From BNXB01 sp031556375 (GTDB lineage Bacteria; Bacteroidota; Bacteroidia; Bacteroidales; Azobacteroidaceae): DNA of 64,000 nt. The position numbers and the translations under genes were made by a program. Under the pieces are notes generated by a model. That model was not told the origin of the DNA and searched no databases. It saw only the letters and a list, made by a program, of their open reading frames with translations. Positions 36,001 through 45,319 of the stretch are shown here, piece by piece (the stretch's first letter is position 1; each line of letters opens with the position of its first letter). The DNA lies in assembly GCA_031556375.1 (NCBI GenBank), contig JAVBTA010000024.1, positions 1 through 64,000 of the forward strand, read 5' to 3'.

Positions 36001-37091
36001 TTAACACCACCGCCTTCCGTTCCAATCCATATATTACCATCGTTGTCTTCGGCGAAACAACTGACAATCGGATTGTTAAGTCCTCCTTTACTTGGTGTCC
36101 TGTAATCCACATAATTATCATTGAACGATATATAGGCAAGTTTTCCCCCATAAGTTCCAATCCAGACTCCGTCATCGGGATCAGGATAAATAGACCAGAT
36201 AGAATTATGCGGTAGAGAATAAGGATCGTTCAGGTTAGTCTGCAACAGTGTCTTTTCATTTGTTTGCAAATCTATTAGAAATAATCCTAATTGGGTGCCT
36301 ACCCATAATATACCATAGGAATCTATATAAATTTTCTTAGAATTTACCGGCTCGTTCATTTCAAATTTAAGTGGATAATACTGTTTGATTTCTCCTCCCT
36401 TATCTAAAATGTATAATCCGTTGACCCTGGTCAATACCAGAAGAGATTCTTTGTATTCCAGAACCTGGCGTATCTCACTTGCTCCCGCTAAGTTTGCGAA
36501 TAGTTCAAACTGAGAGTTCTGGGTATTGATACGGTACACTTTACCACTGAAAGTACAATAATAGACCGATTCATTGATAACAGCCAGATGAGAGGTATTG
36601 GTATTTTCCGGAGCAGGATAAGTGTGTATTATCTTCTGTTTTTTTGTGGAAAAAGAAATAATATTCCGGCCTTGCCCGATCCAGATCAGATCATCTTCTC
36701 CCTGGTTGACATCTGAAATATCCCCTTGAATAATTTGTTTGAACTCCAAGTTATCATAATTGTACATGAAAAGGCCATTATTTGTGGCAACAAACAGATT
36801 TTTATTCCGGTCGATGAAAAGCTTATTAAATTGCCAGACAAAAGTAGGAGCTAGGTTTGTAATCTTATCATCCATTGAAGTAAAAGTCGTCCCATCGTAC
36901 ATGAAAATAACAGTACTTCCATTATACCAGATCCGTCCGACACGGTCTTTTACAATAGAAGAAATTCCATGGTAATAAGGAGTTGCCGGAATGGTATGAA
37001 AACGGTATCTTGAATAATCAATACCATAAATATATCCCCAATGGAATAAAAAATTAAGAAAAAACAAAAATACAATATGTGATTTTTTCAT
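33003..37091 (-). CDS. Hybrid two-component system regulator (HTCS)
   Basis: This single 1362-residue protein senses a glycan fragment in the periplasm and activates PUL genes. The N-terminal two thirds are Reg_prop beta-propeller repeats (DDGVWIGTYGGKLAYI, DNGNIWIGTEGGGVNF) followed by a Y_Y_Y domain (LPPGEYVFEIKSANNDGLWG). A membrane helix lies near 780-800. Then come HisKA (NISHDLKTPLTL, His near 836), HATPase (SNLFSNAAKYS, SSGLGLSIVNEL), a receiver domain (VVITDLMMPELDG) and a C-terminal AraC-type helix-turn-helix (ISEIATMTGFNDSKYFSTCF). It sits in the middle of the PUL and has a strong promoter of its own. All catalytic motifs appear intact. Confidence 0.97.
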   Translation of the reverse strand: MKKSHIVFLFFLNFLFHWGYIYGIDYSRYRFHTIPATPYYHGISSIVKDRVGRIWYNGSTVIFMYDGTTFTSMDDKITNLAPTFVWQFNKLFIDRNKNLFVATNNGLFMYNYDNLEFKQIIQGDISDVNQGEDDLIWIGQGRNIISFSTKKQKIIHTYPAPENTNTSHLAVINESVYYCTFSGKVYRINTQNSQFELFANLAGASEIRQVLEYKESLLVLTRVNGLYILDKGGEIKQYYPLKFEMNEPVNSKKIYIDSYGILWVGTQLGLFLIDLQTNEKTLLQTNLNDPYSLPHNSIWSIYPDPDDGVWIGTYGGKLAYISFNDNYVDYRTPSKGGLNNPIVSCFAEDNDGNIWIGTEGGGVNFWNRKHDTFSYYTHYQKNTLNYDLIKSLVFDSEKKHLKIASYGGGINEYNTVNKTFKDLKIFVPGSKSRYLDVYDFVSDKNSGIWASTPEGGLYHKYSNSEETEQIHMKDSSGNNIGNPGIVNMIKDKGNDNLWLFTKHGLFLFDVESRKIDKHYKIENPVKSENILNCHCMTSFNELWIGTRGGGVNLYKGGNSYKNFNEDSGFPAKTVFSILEDKATKNIWFATDNGLICYDLFQNQFQKVDIVDSQIYGSFYPSACYQTVSGDMLFGGTNGFIVFNPAKTRINKHKPKVFITDLYINNKKILPGEAHSPLSKDIAILASRSHKSDKEIVLSYNQSNIGISFSSDSYMKLYKNRFACRLQGISDEWQLLPSGQHNIQYPNLPPGEYVFEIKSANNDGLWGDEVTKLYFNIKPAPWFSFWARAFYFFAILGVMYFVWKYFSNKKEFKHNIELEKLEKQKMNEITQMRINFFTNISHDLKTPLTLILDPLKRLEKTMSPDHPGNSYRLLVEQNVKRIQRMINQLLEFRKIESKKIDPDFQTGDIISYTSDLFNLFVPYASGKHMITEIDSYYTSLTVMFDPDLIEKIFSNLFSNAAKYSPEGESIIFRIYPASTIEISSLNHQINTQEEIKYITFEVINTGVTIPKEHEKRLFEPFSRLSNSKTNFQESSGLGLSIVNELVQALGGTLLPDLRQDEVAFRVVLPLLTKSQENPPKVQQDLHNYEYTLSELRSLKKDSPEEITGEKDSRLQKKLVVIEDDDTLNRYLVKELSLSFMVFSAKNGQEGIELVKKINPQVVITDLMMPELDGLEVCKRLKENLKTSHIPIIMLSAMNHISNRLDGLREGADVFIEKPFDVDFLIQQIKNLIQSREKLKELYSQRYVVEPSQVVVSSMDEVFFKKAIAFVEKNIQNPDYDVESFVSDMAISRTLLYQKINDSTGMTIKEFILDMKLKRAAQLLKNSQYNISEIATMTGFNDSKYFSTCFKKHYGKSPSEFKSK

Positions 37092-37116
37092 ATCGAAAAA
37101 TAAGGTATCAAGACAA

Positions 37117-37148
37117 CAAATATAAATGGATTTGAATAATTCTCCAAA
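37117..37148 (-). promoter_or_regulatory. Bacteroides-type promoter of the HTCS gene
   Basis: On the minus strand TTTG (37148-37145) is followed after 20 bp by TATATTTG (37124-37117). Both elements are exact matches at canonical spacing. Transcription would start about 20 bp before the ATG. This fits constitutive expression of the sensor. Confidence 0.7.
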
Positions 37149-37183
37149 ATATTTATTCTTTTATATCTGCATTTGAAATCTTT

Positions 37184-37250
37184 AAGGTTTGAAAATTGTC
37201 CGTAAAAGGTTTGATTTTGTACATTCCCGGAAAAACAAACCTTTTACGGA
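37184..37250. promoter_or_regulatory. Candidate HTCS operator: inverted plus direct repeats
   Basis: A 15-bp perfect inverted repeat (TCCGTAAAAGGTTTG at 37199-37213, complement at 37236-37250) has a 22-bp spacer. In addition AAGGTTTGA occurs twice in the same direction, at 37184-37192 and 37206-37214, exactly 22 bp apart. Two direct half-sites two helical turns apart are typical of AraC-type DNA-binding domains, as found in the HTCS. The site ends about 33 bp before TTTATTTG (37284-37291), a near-consensus -7 element for the GH88 gene. That is a good activator position. Confidence 0.55.
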
Positions 37251-37335
37251 TAAATGTGATCTGTGTTTTTGGGCTAAATTGTATTTATTTGTGAAAAGAA
37301 ACCACAGATTATAAAACCATTAATGATTTACTTAT

Positions 37336-38571
37336 ATGAATAAAGCTAGCTTAAATCGGATAAAAAGTACTATTTTCTTTTTTTCTTTCCTCATCTGTTT
37401 TTGCATTTTTTTCAATTCCTGTAAAAAAAACACAGTTCCAAATGAAATTTTGATGCCGGAATTAATTGATCAGGCTATGAAAGCCGCCGAAGTGCAATCT
37501 TTATTGTTGGCCGGAACTATGGAGCAGATTCCGGATTCATTGCCGCGTACGCTCAACAAAGAAGGACAATTGGTTACTTCTCCTTCCAGATGGTGGTGCA
37601 GCGGTTTCTTTCCCGGAGTACTTTGGCAACTATACGAATATTCCGGAAATGAAAAACTTAAAAATTACGCATGGTTATTTACCAACCGTATTAATAAAGA
37701 ACAATTCAACACCGGTACCCACGATTTGGGTTTTATGTTGTATTGCAGCTATGGAAATGCTTTGCGCCTGACGCAGGTCGATTCTTGCAAAAATGTGCTG
37801 ATTAACGGTTCGAAGTCACTCTCTTCCCGTTATAACCCGATAGTTGGTTGTATCCAGTCATGGAATAAACGTGATAATTGGAATTTTCCGGTTATTATCG
37901 ACAACATGATGAATCTCGAAATGCTGATGTGGGCATTTAAAGAAACACAAGATACCACTTTCCGCAATATTGCGATGACACACGCCAATACCACTATTAG
38001 GAATCATTTCCGCCCGGATTATAGTTCCTATCATGTTGTTTCATACAATCCGGAAACCGGAGAAGTAGAAGTTAAAGCGACACACCAGGGATATAATGAC
38101 GAAAGTTCATGGTCCAGAGGACAGGCATGGGGATTATACGGATATGAAATGATGTATCGGGAAACAGGAGAAAAAGCCTATCTGGATCAGGCTGTACACA
38201 TTGCCGATTTTATATTGAATCATCCGCGTCTCCCGGAAGATAAAATCCCTTATTGGGATTTCGATGCACCGAAAATTCCTGATGAACTAAGGGATGCCTC
38301 TGCAGCTGCAGTTATCGCTTCTGCTTTGATTGAACTCTCACAATATGTGGATGAACCAAAGAAAAGCGAGTATATTGCCGTTGCTGAAAAACAAATCAGA
38401 ACACTGGCTTCTCCTGAATATACTGCCGCACCCGGAACCAATGGAAACTTTATCCTGAAACATGGAGTCGGTTTTTTATTGTCTGATTCTGAGGTAGATG
38501 TGCCTCTGACTTACTCAGATTATTATTATATAGAGGCGTTACACCGGTATAAAAAATACATCCTTAAATAA
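37336..38571 (+). CDS. GH88 unsaturated glucuronyl hydrolase
   Basis: This 411-residue lipoprotein (lipobox FFNSCKK) removes the 4,5-unsaturated uronic acid left on fragments by polysaccharide lyases, through hydration of the double bond. It has the alpha/alpha six-barrel motifs of the family: SRWWCSGFFPGVLWQLYE, THDLGFMLYCSYG with one catalytic Asp near residue 129, and VIIDNMMNLEMLMW with the second near 190. SSWSRGQAWGLYGYEMMYRE is also highly characteristic. It is the first gene of the right-hand PUL transcript. Its presence confirms that the locus handles a uronate polymer cut by lyases. Confidence 0.95.
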   Translation: MNKASLNRIKSTIFFFSFLICFCIFFNSCKKNTVPNEILMPELIDQAMKAAEVQSLLLAGTMEQIPDSLPRTLNKEGQLVTSPSRWWCSGFFPGVLWQLYEYSGNEKLKNYAWLFTNRINKEQFNTGTHDLGFMLYCSYGNALRLTQVDSCKNVLINGSKSLSSRYNPIVGCIQSWNKRDNWNFPVIIDNMMNLEMLMWAFKETQDTTFRNIAMTHANTTIRNHFRPDYSSYHVVSYNPETGEVEVKATHQGYNDESSWSRGQAWGLYGYEMMYRETGEKAYLDQAVHIADFILNHPRLPEDKIPYWDFDAPKIPDELRDASAAAVIASALIELSQYVDEPKKSEYIAVAEKQIRTLASPEYTAAPGTNGNFILKHGVGFLLSDSEVDVPLTYSDYYYIEALHRYKKYILK

Positions 38572-38710
38572 ATCACTTGAAATAAATTACAGAGTTATCA
38601 CCTTAAAAAAAAAGTAATGCCTATGAAAATCCAATAAATGACTTATGTTAATCTTAAATTACAAACGCGCTTTATTAAAAAAAAATTACTAACAAAAAAA
38701 GTAAAAGCTT

Positions 38711-41700
38711 ATGAAAAAAGAATCTTTATCGAAGCTGAAGAGTTTTGGTAAAATCCATGTAAAATGCTTCCTGTTGACCTTTGTGGCTTTTTTCTGTACT
38801 CATTCGGTTGCAACGGCCGATACAGAAGCTGTATCTCAGGAATCAATTAAAATTACAGGGGTTGTTTCTGACGAAATGGGAGAAATGCCGGGAGTTACCA
38901 TCTCTGTAAAAGGAACTAATATTGCAACTATTTCAGATGTCGACGGACGTTTCTCGGTTTCCGTACCCGACAGGAATGCAATACTTGTGTTTACATACAT
39001 AGGTTACAAAGCACAGGAAGTTCCAGTGAAAGACCGGAAAGAATTCAATATCCTGATGGTCGAAGACTCCCAACTGCTGGAGGAAGTCGTCGTAGTAGGT
39101 TACGGAATTCAGAAAAAAGTAAATATGACCGGAGCAGTTTCCGCAGTGAAAGTTGATGATAAATTGGCTGCCCGTACCGTTCCTAACGTTTCTTCCGGAC
39201 TTTCGGGATTAGTACCGGGACTTTCCGCTTCTCAAAACCGTGGGATGGCCGGAAATAACGCTGCAACCCTGATGATTCGCGGACAAGGTACTGTCAATAA
39301 TGCAAATCCATTGATTGTCGTTGACGGAATGCCTGATGCTGATATCAACAGGATTAATATGAACGATATTGAAAGTATATCAGTCTTAAAAGATGCCGCT
39401 TCTTCGGCTGTTTACGGTTCCCGGGCTGCAAATGGGGTTATCCTGATTACTACCAAGTCCGGAAAGGGCTCAGAACGAGCAAAAGTGAATTTTTCGGCAT
39501 CATATGGTTTGGAGGCACCTGTCAAATCATACGAGTTCATGGCCGATTATCCGAGAGCGTTGACCTTGCACCAAAGAAGGTCGGCAGTAAACACACAACC
39601 GGCCAACCAAAGATATAGAAACGGTACTGTCGACCAATGGATGGCGTTGGGAATGATAGACCCATTGCGTTATCCTAATACGGATTGGTGGGATATCATT
39701 ATGCGTGACGGAGAAATTCAGAATTACAATGTTTCAGCATCCGGAGGTAATGATAAATCTAATTTCTATGCATCTGTCGGGGTAATGGACGAAAAAGGTT
39801 TGCAGATTGAAAATGATTATAATCGTTACAATGCCCGATTTAATTTCGATTATAAAATCAGTAAAACAATCAATACCGGAGTTCGCTTCGATGGGAACTG
39901 GACTAATTATCAATATGCACTGGAAGAGGGTTTTACGGATGATAATAGTTCAAATACCGCCGGATTTGATATGCGTTATGCTGTTGCCGGTATCACTCCT
40001 TACGATCCGATAACCGGATACTACGGAGGAGTTATGGCCTACAATGAAGATCCTCAGGCATATAACCCGTATGCCGTCTATAAAAATATGTTGAATCACC
40101 AAAATCGCCAAGAAGCGCTTGGAAATATGTACATCGACTGGAGTCCTTTTAAAGGTTTTGTAGCACGAGTCGATTATACATTAAAATATTATAATCAATT
40201 CCGTTGGAAAGCAGATACTCCTAATCAATCGTATAACTTTCAGACCAATAGTTTAGGCTCACGTGTTTATGTTCAGCCCAATGCTCCGGTACAGAACTAT
40301 ACAAATACAGGGTATAAAACACAGTTTAATGCCCGTCTGAACTACGACTGTGTTATTGCGGAACATCACGATCTCAGTGCGATGGTTTCATATAATGAAG
40401 AATATTGGTACAACCGTAATCAGTACTCGTCCCGTAACAATCGTCTCCACCCGTCTCTTCATGAAATAGATGCTGCCTTGACCGATATTCAAGGTACAGG
40501 TGGAAGTTCGGATACGGAAGGTTTGCTTTCATATATCGGACGTTTGAATTATGTGGCTTACGATAAATATTTATTGGAATTAAATTTCCGTGTCGATGGT
40601 TCCTCAAAATTCTTACCGGGACATCAGTACGGTTTCTTTCCTTCGGCTGCAATCGGCTGGCGATTTACCGAAGAAGATTTTATTAAAAGATTTACCGAAG
40701 GATGGTTAAGTCACGGAAAATTGAGGTTGTCTTACGGATTACTCGGAAATAATACCGGAGTTGGTAAATATGAACAACAGGAAACTTTGAGTGCAAGTAA
40801 CTATATGATTGGAGGCGTAGCAGAGAAGGGTTTCGTCTATAGAAAAATGGTAAACCAGAATCTGAGCTGGGAAAAAGGTTCTGTTTCCAATATCGGATTG
40901 GATCTGGGCTTTTTCTCCGGTCGCATGAATCTTGAATTGGATTATTATGACCGGTTTACATCTGATATGATTCTTGGTTCGGAAATGTCTATCCACCTTA
41001 CCGGAGCTTACGATCCTCCTCGGAAAAATATCGGGGATCTGCGTAACAGAGGAGGAGAGATAAACCTGACATGGAACGAGAAAATCAATGATTTCCGCTA
41101 TTCTATAGGTCTTAACGCTTCATACAATAAACAAACCCTCGAGAAATGGAGTGAGTTTTTGGGTAAAGGCTGGATATTCTTGGGAATGCCTTACCATTTT
41201 GCATATGCTTATGAGTCACTTGGAATTGCTCAAACATGGGAAGATATTTATAACGCAGCCCCACAAGGAGCAAAACCGGGAGATATCCTGAGAAAAGACG
41301 TAAATGGAGATGGTAGAATCGACGGCAATGATAAAGTGGCCTATCCCGAATATCAACGCGATCGTCCGACAACAAACTTCGGATTTAATTTGAGCGCTTC
41401 ATGGAAAGGATTTGACTGCTCTCTTTTGTTCCAAGGTGCTGCAGGACGCAAAACGTTCTGGCTGAATACTTTCAACGATTCAAATTTTGGAGATGCCCGT
41501 AATGCCGTAACCTGGCAACAATGGGGAGACACCTGGTCGTGGGAAAACCGCGGAGGTTCAATGCCCCGCCTGAATACAGGAGGTAGTAACCGCGAAGAAT
41601 CTACTTTCTGGTTGGATGATATGAGCTATCTCCGTTTGAAAAACCTACAAGTAGGATATAGTATACCTAAAACTGTACTTCGGAAAGTTGGCCTCGACAA

Positions 41701-41839
41701 TGTCCGCATTTATGCAACAGGGGAAAATATCCTGACTTTCACCAAATACCGTGGATTAGACCCGGAAATGCAAGGTAATGTAAATGATGCATACCCCATG
41801 ATAAAATCATATTCAATAGGTATTAACATAGGAATCTAA
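38711..41839 (+). CDS. SusC-like TonB-dependent transporter
   Basis: This 1042-residue outer-membrane importer has no STN domain, which fits control by the HTCS instead of a sigma factor. After the signal comes a carboxypeptidase-like domain (ITGVVSDEMGEMPGVTISVK), then the SusC hallmark EEVVVVGYGIQKKVNMTGAV. The plug (SSAVYGSRAANGVILITTKS) and a full beta-barrel ending SIGINIGI follow. It lies 11 bp before its SusD partner. The 139-bp gap after GH88 may hold a separate promoter, though I found no clear match. Confidence 0.96.
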   Translation: MKKESLSKLKSFGKIHVKCFLLTFVAFFCTHSVATADTEAVSQESIKITGVVSDEMGEMPGVTISVKGTNIATISDVDGRFSVSVPDRNAILVFTYIGYKAQEVPVKDRKEFNILMVEDSQLLEEVVVVGYGIQKKVNMTGAVSAVKVDDKLAARTVPNVSSGLSGLVPGLSASQNRGMAGNNAATLMIRGQGTVNNANPLIVVDGMPDADINRINMNDIESISVLKDAASSAVYGSRAANGVILITTKSGKGSERAKVNFSASYGLEAPVKSYEFMADYPRALTLHQRRSAVNTQPANQRYRNGTVDQWMALGMIDPLRYPNTDWWDIIMRDGEIQNYNVSASGGNDKSNFYASVGVMDEKGLQIENDYNRYNARFNFDYKISKTINTGVRFDGNWTNYQYALEEGFTDDNSSNTAGFDMRYAVAGITPYDPITGYYGGVMAYNEDPQAYNPYAVYKNMLNHQNRQEALGNMYIDWSPFKGFVARVDYTLKYYNQFRWKADTPNQSYNFQTNSLGSRVYVQPNAPVQNYTNTGYKTQFNARLNYDCVIAEHHDLSAMVSYNEEYWYNRNQYSSRNNRLHPSLHEIDAALTDIQGTGGSSDTEGLLSYIGRLNYVAYDKYLLELNFRVDGSSKFLPGHQYGFFPSAAIGWRFTEEDFIKRFTEGWLSHGKLRLSYGLLGNNTGVGKYEQQETLSASNYMIGGVAEKGFVYRKMVNQNLSWEKGSVSNIGLDLGFFSGRMNLELDYYDRFTSDMILGSEMSIHLTGAYDPPRKNIGDLRNRGGEINLTWNEKINDFRYSIGLNASYNKQTLEKWSEFLGKGWIFLGMPYHFAYAYESLGIAQTWEDIYNAAPQGAKPGDILRKDVNGDGRIDGNDKVAYPEYQRDRPTTNFGFNLSASWKGFDCSLLFQGAAGRKTFWLNTFNDSNFGDARNAVTWQQWGDTWSWENRGGSMPRLNTGGSNREESTFWLDDMSYLRLKNLQVGYSIPKTVLRKVGLDNVRIYATGENILTFTKYRGLDPEMQGNVNDAYPMIKSYSIGINIGI

Positions 41840-41850
41840 ATAAGTGAGAT

Positions 41851-43776
41851 ATGAAAAAGATACTGTTTAATTCAACGATAACAATGGTAGCCGGCTTTAT
41901 AGCTTTGCTATTCATAACTACTTCCTGTGTAGAAAACTTATTAGATCAGGAACCGACTACCGAATTAGGAGCGCAAGCTTTCTGGAAAACGGAAGATGAT
42001 GCCCTTTATGCATTGTACGGCGCATATTCTTCAATACGTCCTCTTTTTGACCGCGATTATTACTACGAAGGCAATGGGGAATTTATGAGAGTAAGAAGTA
42101 ATACAGCAAGTACGACCGATGGTAACCTGCGTCTAGGAGATGCTTACCGTGGAGGAACCTCTTATACGGATCCGTCGAACTACGGAAGTGGTTTTGATAA
42201 AATGTACCGTTACTTATATGGGGGTGTTAACCGTGCCAATTATGTAATTGAGAATGTGAATAACAGGATGTTACCTAATGCAACAACAGTGGAATCACGT
42301 GCTAAGTTGGAAGCAATCATCGGAGAGGCCCGTTTACTTCGCGGGATGGTTTATTTCCGTCTGATTTCCATGTGGGGAGATGTACCTTATTTCAGTAATA
42401 TTATTTATGACAATTCGGAAGTGGCGAATATAGCCCGTACACCGATTGCTGAGATAAAAGACTCTATCATGGCCGATTTTACTTATGCCATTGAAAAACT
42501 TCCGGAAAAGACTTCAGTGCTTGGCCGTGCTGCAAAACCGGCGGCTTATGCTTTCCGGGGAAAATTACAACTCTATTGGGCATGTTGGAACAATTTCGGA
42601 TGGCCGGAACTTGATACTTTCAAACCTAGTAAATCCGAAGCGACAGCCGCGTATACCGCTGCAGCTGCAGATTTCAAGAAAGTTATTAATGATTTCGGAC
42701 TGACCCTCTACAAAAATGGAGAACCAGGAGTATGTGACCCTCCCGGAAAAGCAGATAATTTACCGAATTATTTCTATTTGTTCACTCCTTTGGCAAATGG
42801 AGATTCCGAAATGATTATGTCATTTACTCACGGAGGAACCGGAACCTCACAGGGAGAAGAGCTGATGCGTGACTTCGCCGGACGTACTCTCGAAAGTTCA
42901 CAGTGCTGGTTACACCCTCGTTATGAATTAGCTGACCGTTATCAAAAAATTTCAACAGGTGATTTTGCACCACCCATGAAAGCGATCAATCCAAACGACT
43001 CTACAGTTGTTGACGGGAAAAAAGTTTCAAACCGTCAGATTGAAAACTCAGCTGTCAATCCTGAATCGTATGCTGATCGCGATTACCGTATGAAATCTAC
43101 TATTATGTGGGATTTTGAACGTTGTATCGGAATGTCGGGTCTGAAATCTACCGGATTCAGCCCATACATTTATAAAACATGGAACGTAGGTATTACTAAC
43201 GGTAATTACAAACAGTTTTCACCGTTCTTTACTGTAGCGGATATTGGTTCAACTACTTACAACACTGACGGAACCAATTCAGGATATGTTTGCCGTAAGT
43301 TTGTCCGTAACTATGCCGGACAAGGACGAAGCGACGGAGATTTCAGCTGGCCGGTAATGCGCCTTGCCGACGTTTTCCTGATGTATGCCGAAGCAACAAA
43401 TGAAATAAGTGGTCCTCAGGCTGATGCAATTGCCCTTGTGAATAAAGTTCGTTACCGTGGTAACTTGCCTGCCCTGAAATCCGAAAAAACTGCTAATAAA
43501 GAGGCCTTTTTCAATGCGATAGAACAAGAACGGATCATCGAACTGTTCGGAGAAGGACATCGCGGATTCGACCTCCGTCGTTGGAGAGCTATCGAAAGAG
43601 TATGGGGTCCTCCTTACAGTTCCGGAGTCCAGGTTAAAGATACCCAGGGAGCGTTGTTGGATCGCTATTTCCAAAATAAATCGGAATTAACTTACCAACG
43701 TTGTTACATCTTCCGGATACCTCCCGGAGAACGAGATCGCAATCCTAATCTGACACAAAATACGCCATGGTTGTAA
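41851..43776 (+). CDS. SusD/RagB-family glycan-binding lipoprotein
   Basis: This 641-residue SusD partner of the preceding SusC has the lipobox FITTSC. The N-terminal block (LLDQEPTTELGAQAFWKTED) and helical motifs (IIGEARLLRGMVYFRLISMW; VMRLADVFLMYAEATNEI) are standard. The C-terminal RIIELFGEGHRGFDLRRW is a clear SusD signature, and the end reads NPNLTQNTPWL. It should hold lyase-generated uronate oligosaccharides at the transporter mouth. Confidence 0.95.
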   Translation: MKKILFNSTITMVAGFIALLFITTSCVENLLDQEPTTELGAQAFWKTEDDALYALYGAYSSIRPLFDRDYYYEGNGEFMRVRSNTASTTDGNLRLGDAYRGGTSYTDPSNYGSGFDKMYRYLYGGVNRANYVIENVNNRMLPNATTVESRAKLEAIIGEARLLRGMVYFRLISMWGDVPYFSNIIYDNSEVANIARTPIAEIKDSIMADFTYAIEKLPEKTSVLGRAAKPAAYAFRGKLQLYWACWNNFGWPELDTFKPSKSEATAAYTAAAADFKKVINDFGLTLYKNGEPGVCDPPGKADNLPNYFYLFTPLANGDSEMIMSFTHGGTGTSQGEELMRDFAGRTLESSQCWLHPRYELADRYQKISTGDFAPPMKAINPNDSTVVDGKKVSNRQIENSAVNPESYADRDYRMKSTIMWDFERCIGMSGLKSTGFSPYIYKTWNVGITNGNYKQFSPFFTVADIGSTTYNTDGTNSGYVCRKFVRNYAGQGRSDGDFSWPVMRLADVFLMYAEATNEISGPQADAIALVNKVRYRGNLPALKSEKTANKEAFFNAIEQERIIELFGEGHRGFDLRRWRAIERVWGPPYSSGVQVKDTQGALLDRYFQNKSELTYQRCYIFRIPPGERDRNPNLTQNTPWL

Positions 43777-43815
43777 TTAGTTGATCAATGATGAAATAAC
43801 TAAATTAAAAAAACA

Positions 43816-44223
43816 ATGAAACATTATATTAAAATCATATTGCCGGTTTTTATTATCACCCTGATTTGTTGGGGTTGTAATGATTATCCTATCGACGAAG
43901 ATAACCTGTTGATTACAGACCGGGCCGAATGTGCTGTGACTAACTTTGAGTTGTTGGGTGACGACCATCAAACGGTACGCACAAAAGCAGCCACTATTGA
44001 TACAACAGCTTGTACAATCAATGTGGAAGTCTTTTATGGAACGAATCTGAAAAGCCTCTTCCCTCAATTTTCTTTGTCATCTGATGCTAAATTAGACCCT
44101 AAAATTGTAGGCAGAGTTGACTTTTCTGATCTCAATAATCCGAAACAGTACACTGTTGTATCTGGTAATCGTCAAGTACGGAAAACCTATTCGGTTTTGC
44201 TTACAGTTCAAAAACCTACTTAA
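43816..44223 (+). CDS. Small PUL lipoprotein (DUF5018-like)
   Basis: This 135-residue lipoprotein has a lipobox (LICWGC) and one short beta-rich domain. The stretch VTNFELLGDDHQTVRTKA followed by NVEVFYGTNLKSLFPQFSLS and VVSGNRQVRKTYSVLL matches the general pattern of DUF5018-type domains, which resemble immunoglobulin-like modules in surface proteins. It lies between SusD and the next lipoprotein in the same direction, so it probably helps bind the glycan or builds the surface complex. The family assignment is tentative. Confidence 0.6.
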   Translation: MKHYIKIILPVFIITLICWGCNDYPIDEDNLLITDRAECAVTNFELLGDDHQTVRTKAATIDTTACTINVEVFYGTNLKSLFPQFSLSSDAKLDPKIVGRVDFSDLNNPKQYTVVSGNRQVRKTYSVLLTVQKPT

Positions 44224-44255
44224 ATTTTATATTTAATAATTAAATAATTAAGTAT

Positions 44256-45230
44256 ATGAAAATTAAATTTTTTAATTATATCGCAGTCGCACTATTCTCT
44301 CTTTCGTTTTTAACAGCTTGCTCTGATGATGACGGACAGGGAACTATATTGAAAAACGACTGTATCAAACGGACTTTGGGGCCTAATTTGGTCGGCAACC
44401 AGATTGAATTCGCCTATGCTATGGCGCTTCCTTCCGATGCAGGAAAACTGAATTCCGCATGGATTGAAGCCTCTATCCCGGGAGCAACAGGTACTTATAT
44501 CGACAATAAATCTTACTATACCAACTCCAGCGGAGTGGATGTAGGAGTTGTAGTTGGAAACACTTCTGAAACTTCAGGAAATAAAACTCAGATAAACTTT
44601 AGTGTAGATACTTGCGCAGCAACCCTCCGTTATTACTATGTGATTCCGGAAGAAGCACGGGGAAAAACCGTCTCGTTTACTTTCAATGCTAAAGCAAGCA
44701 ACGGAGAAACCGTATCTTATCAATCAGTACCTTACGAGATCTCCAAAATGGATATCAAACTTGATTTGAACCCGGTAGATAACGGAGCTTGTTACCTGTC
44801 CATTGAAGATATGACTTTTTATACCGCTGCTCAGGCGGCAGCCAACCCGGGTAAAATCGATTTGGTATATCTTTACCGTACAATTACCGGAGTTACTTTC
44901 TCTCACGCACTTGTATCGCCTGCTGCTACCGAATACTTACCCGGGGTGACTTTGCCATCAGGAGTAAATAAAAGTACATTGGTGAGGAAAGAATATGAAC
45001 TACAAGACAGGCATCTGGCTCGCCTGGAACACGGATTGTATATTGATGACCCGGATTTCCAGGCTCTGAACTTTGCTAATGCCACTAATTTTGCGCTGAA
45101 TCTGAAACTACATTTTGGATTGTGGGTAGAAACACAAGATGGAAAATATCGAGCTTACATTTTTTTCAATAACGTTGACAACGGCAAAAAAAGTGCTGTT
45201 GTTAGTATAAAACGTTATCAGATGAAATAA
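44256..45230 (+). CDS. PUL surface lipoprotein (DUF4466-like)
   Basis: This 324-residue lipoprotein has the lipobox FLTACSDDD. The two-domain beta-rich body contains IKRTLGPNLVGNQIEFAYAM and RYYYVIPEEARGKTVSFTF, which resemble DUF4466 proteins found beside SusD in uronate or glycosaminoglycan loci. No catalytic motif is visible. By position it is a likely surface glycan-binding protein of the SusE/F kind. A GC-rich hairpin follows the stop codon. Confidence 0.68.
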   Translation: MKIKFFNYIAVALFSLSFLTACSDDDGQGTILKNDCIKRTLGPNLVGNQIEFAYAMALPSDAGKLNSAWIEASIPGATGTYIDNKSYYTNSSGVDVGVVVGNTSETSGNKTQINFSVDTCAATLRYYYVIPEEARGKTVSFTFNAKASNGETVSYQSVPYEISKMDIKLDLNPVDNGACYLSIEDMTFYTAAQAAANPGKIDLVYLYRTITGVTFSHALVSPAATEYLPGVTLPSGVNKSTLVRKEYELQDRHLARLEHGLYIDDPDFQALNFANATNFALNLKLHFGLWVETQDGKYRAYIFFNNVDNGKKSAVVSIKRYQMK

Positions 45231-45252
45231 ATTTATTAATTTTGGATGATAA

Positions 45253-45284
45253 AGGGCGTGTATAGTAACTATTTTGCACGCCCT
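45253..45284 (+). terminator. Intercistronic hairpin before the lyase genes
   Basis: AGGGCGTG (45253-45260) pairs perfectly with CACGCCCT (45277-45284). The loop can form a further small stem (ATAGT with ACTAT). No strong T-run follows on the plus strand. It may therefore act as an attenuator or RNA-end stabiliser that keeps SusC/SusD expression above that of the downstream lyases. Confidence 0.45.
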
Positions 45285-45319
45285 CATCCGGATTAAATCA
45301 ATCTCCAAAAATACGCAGA

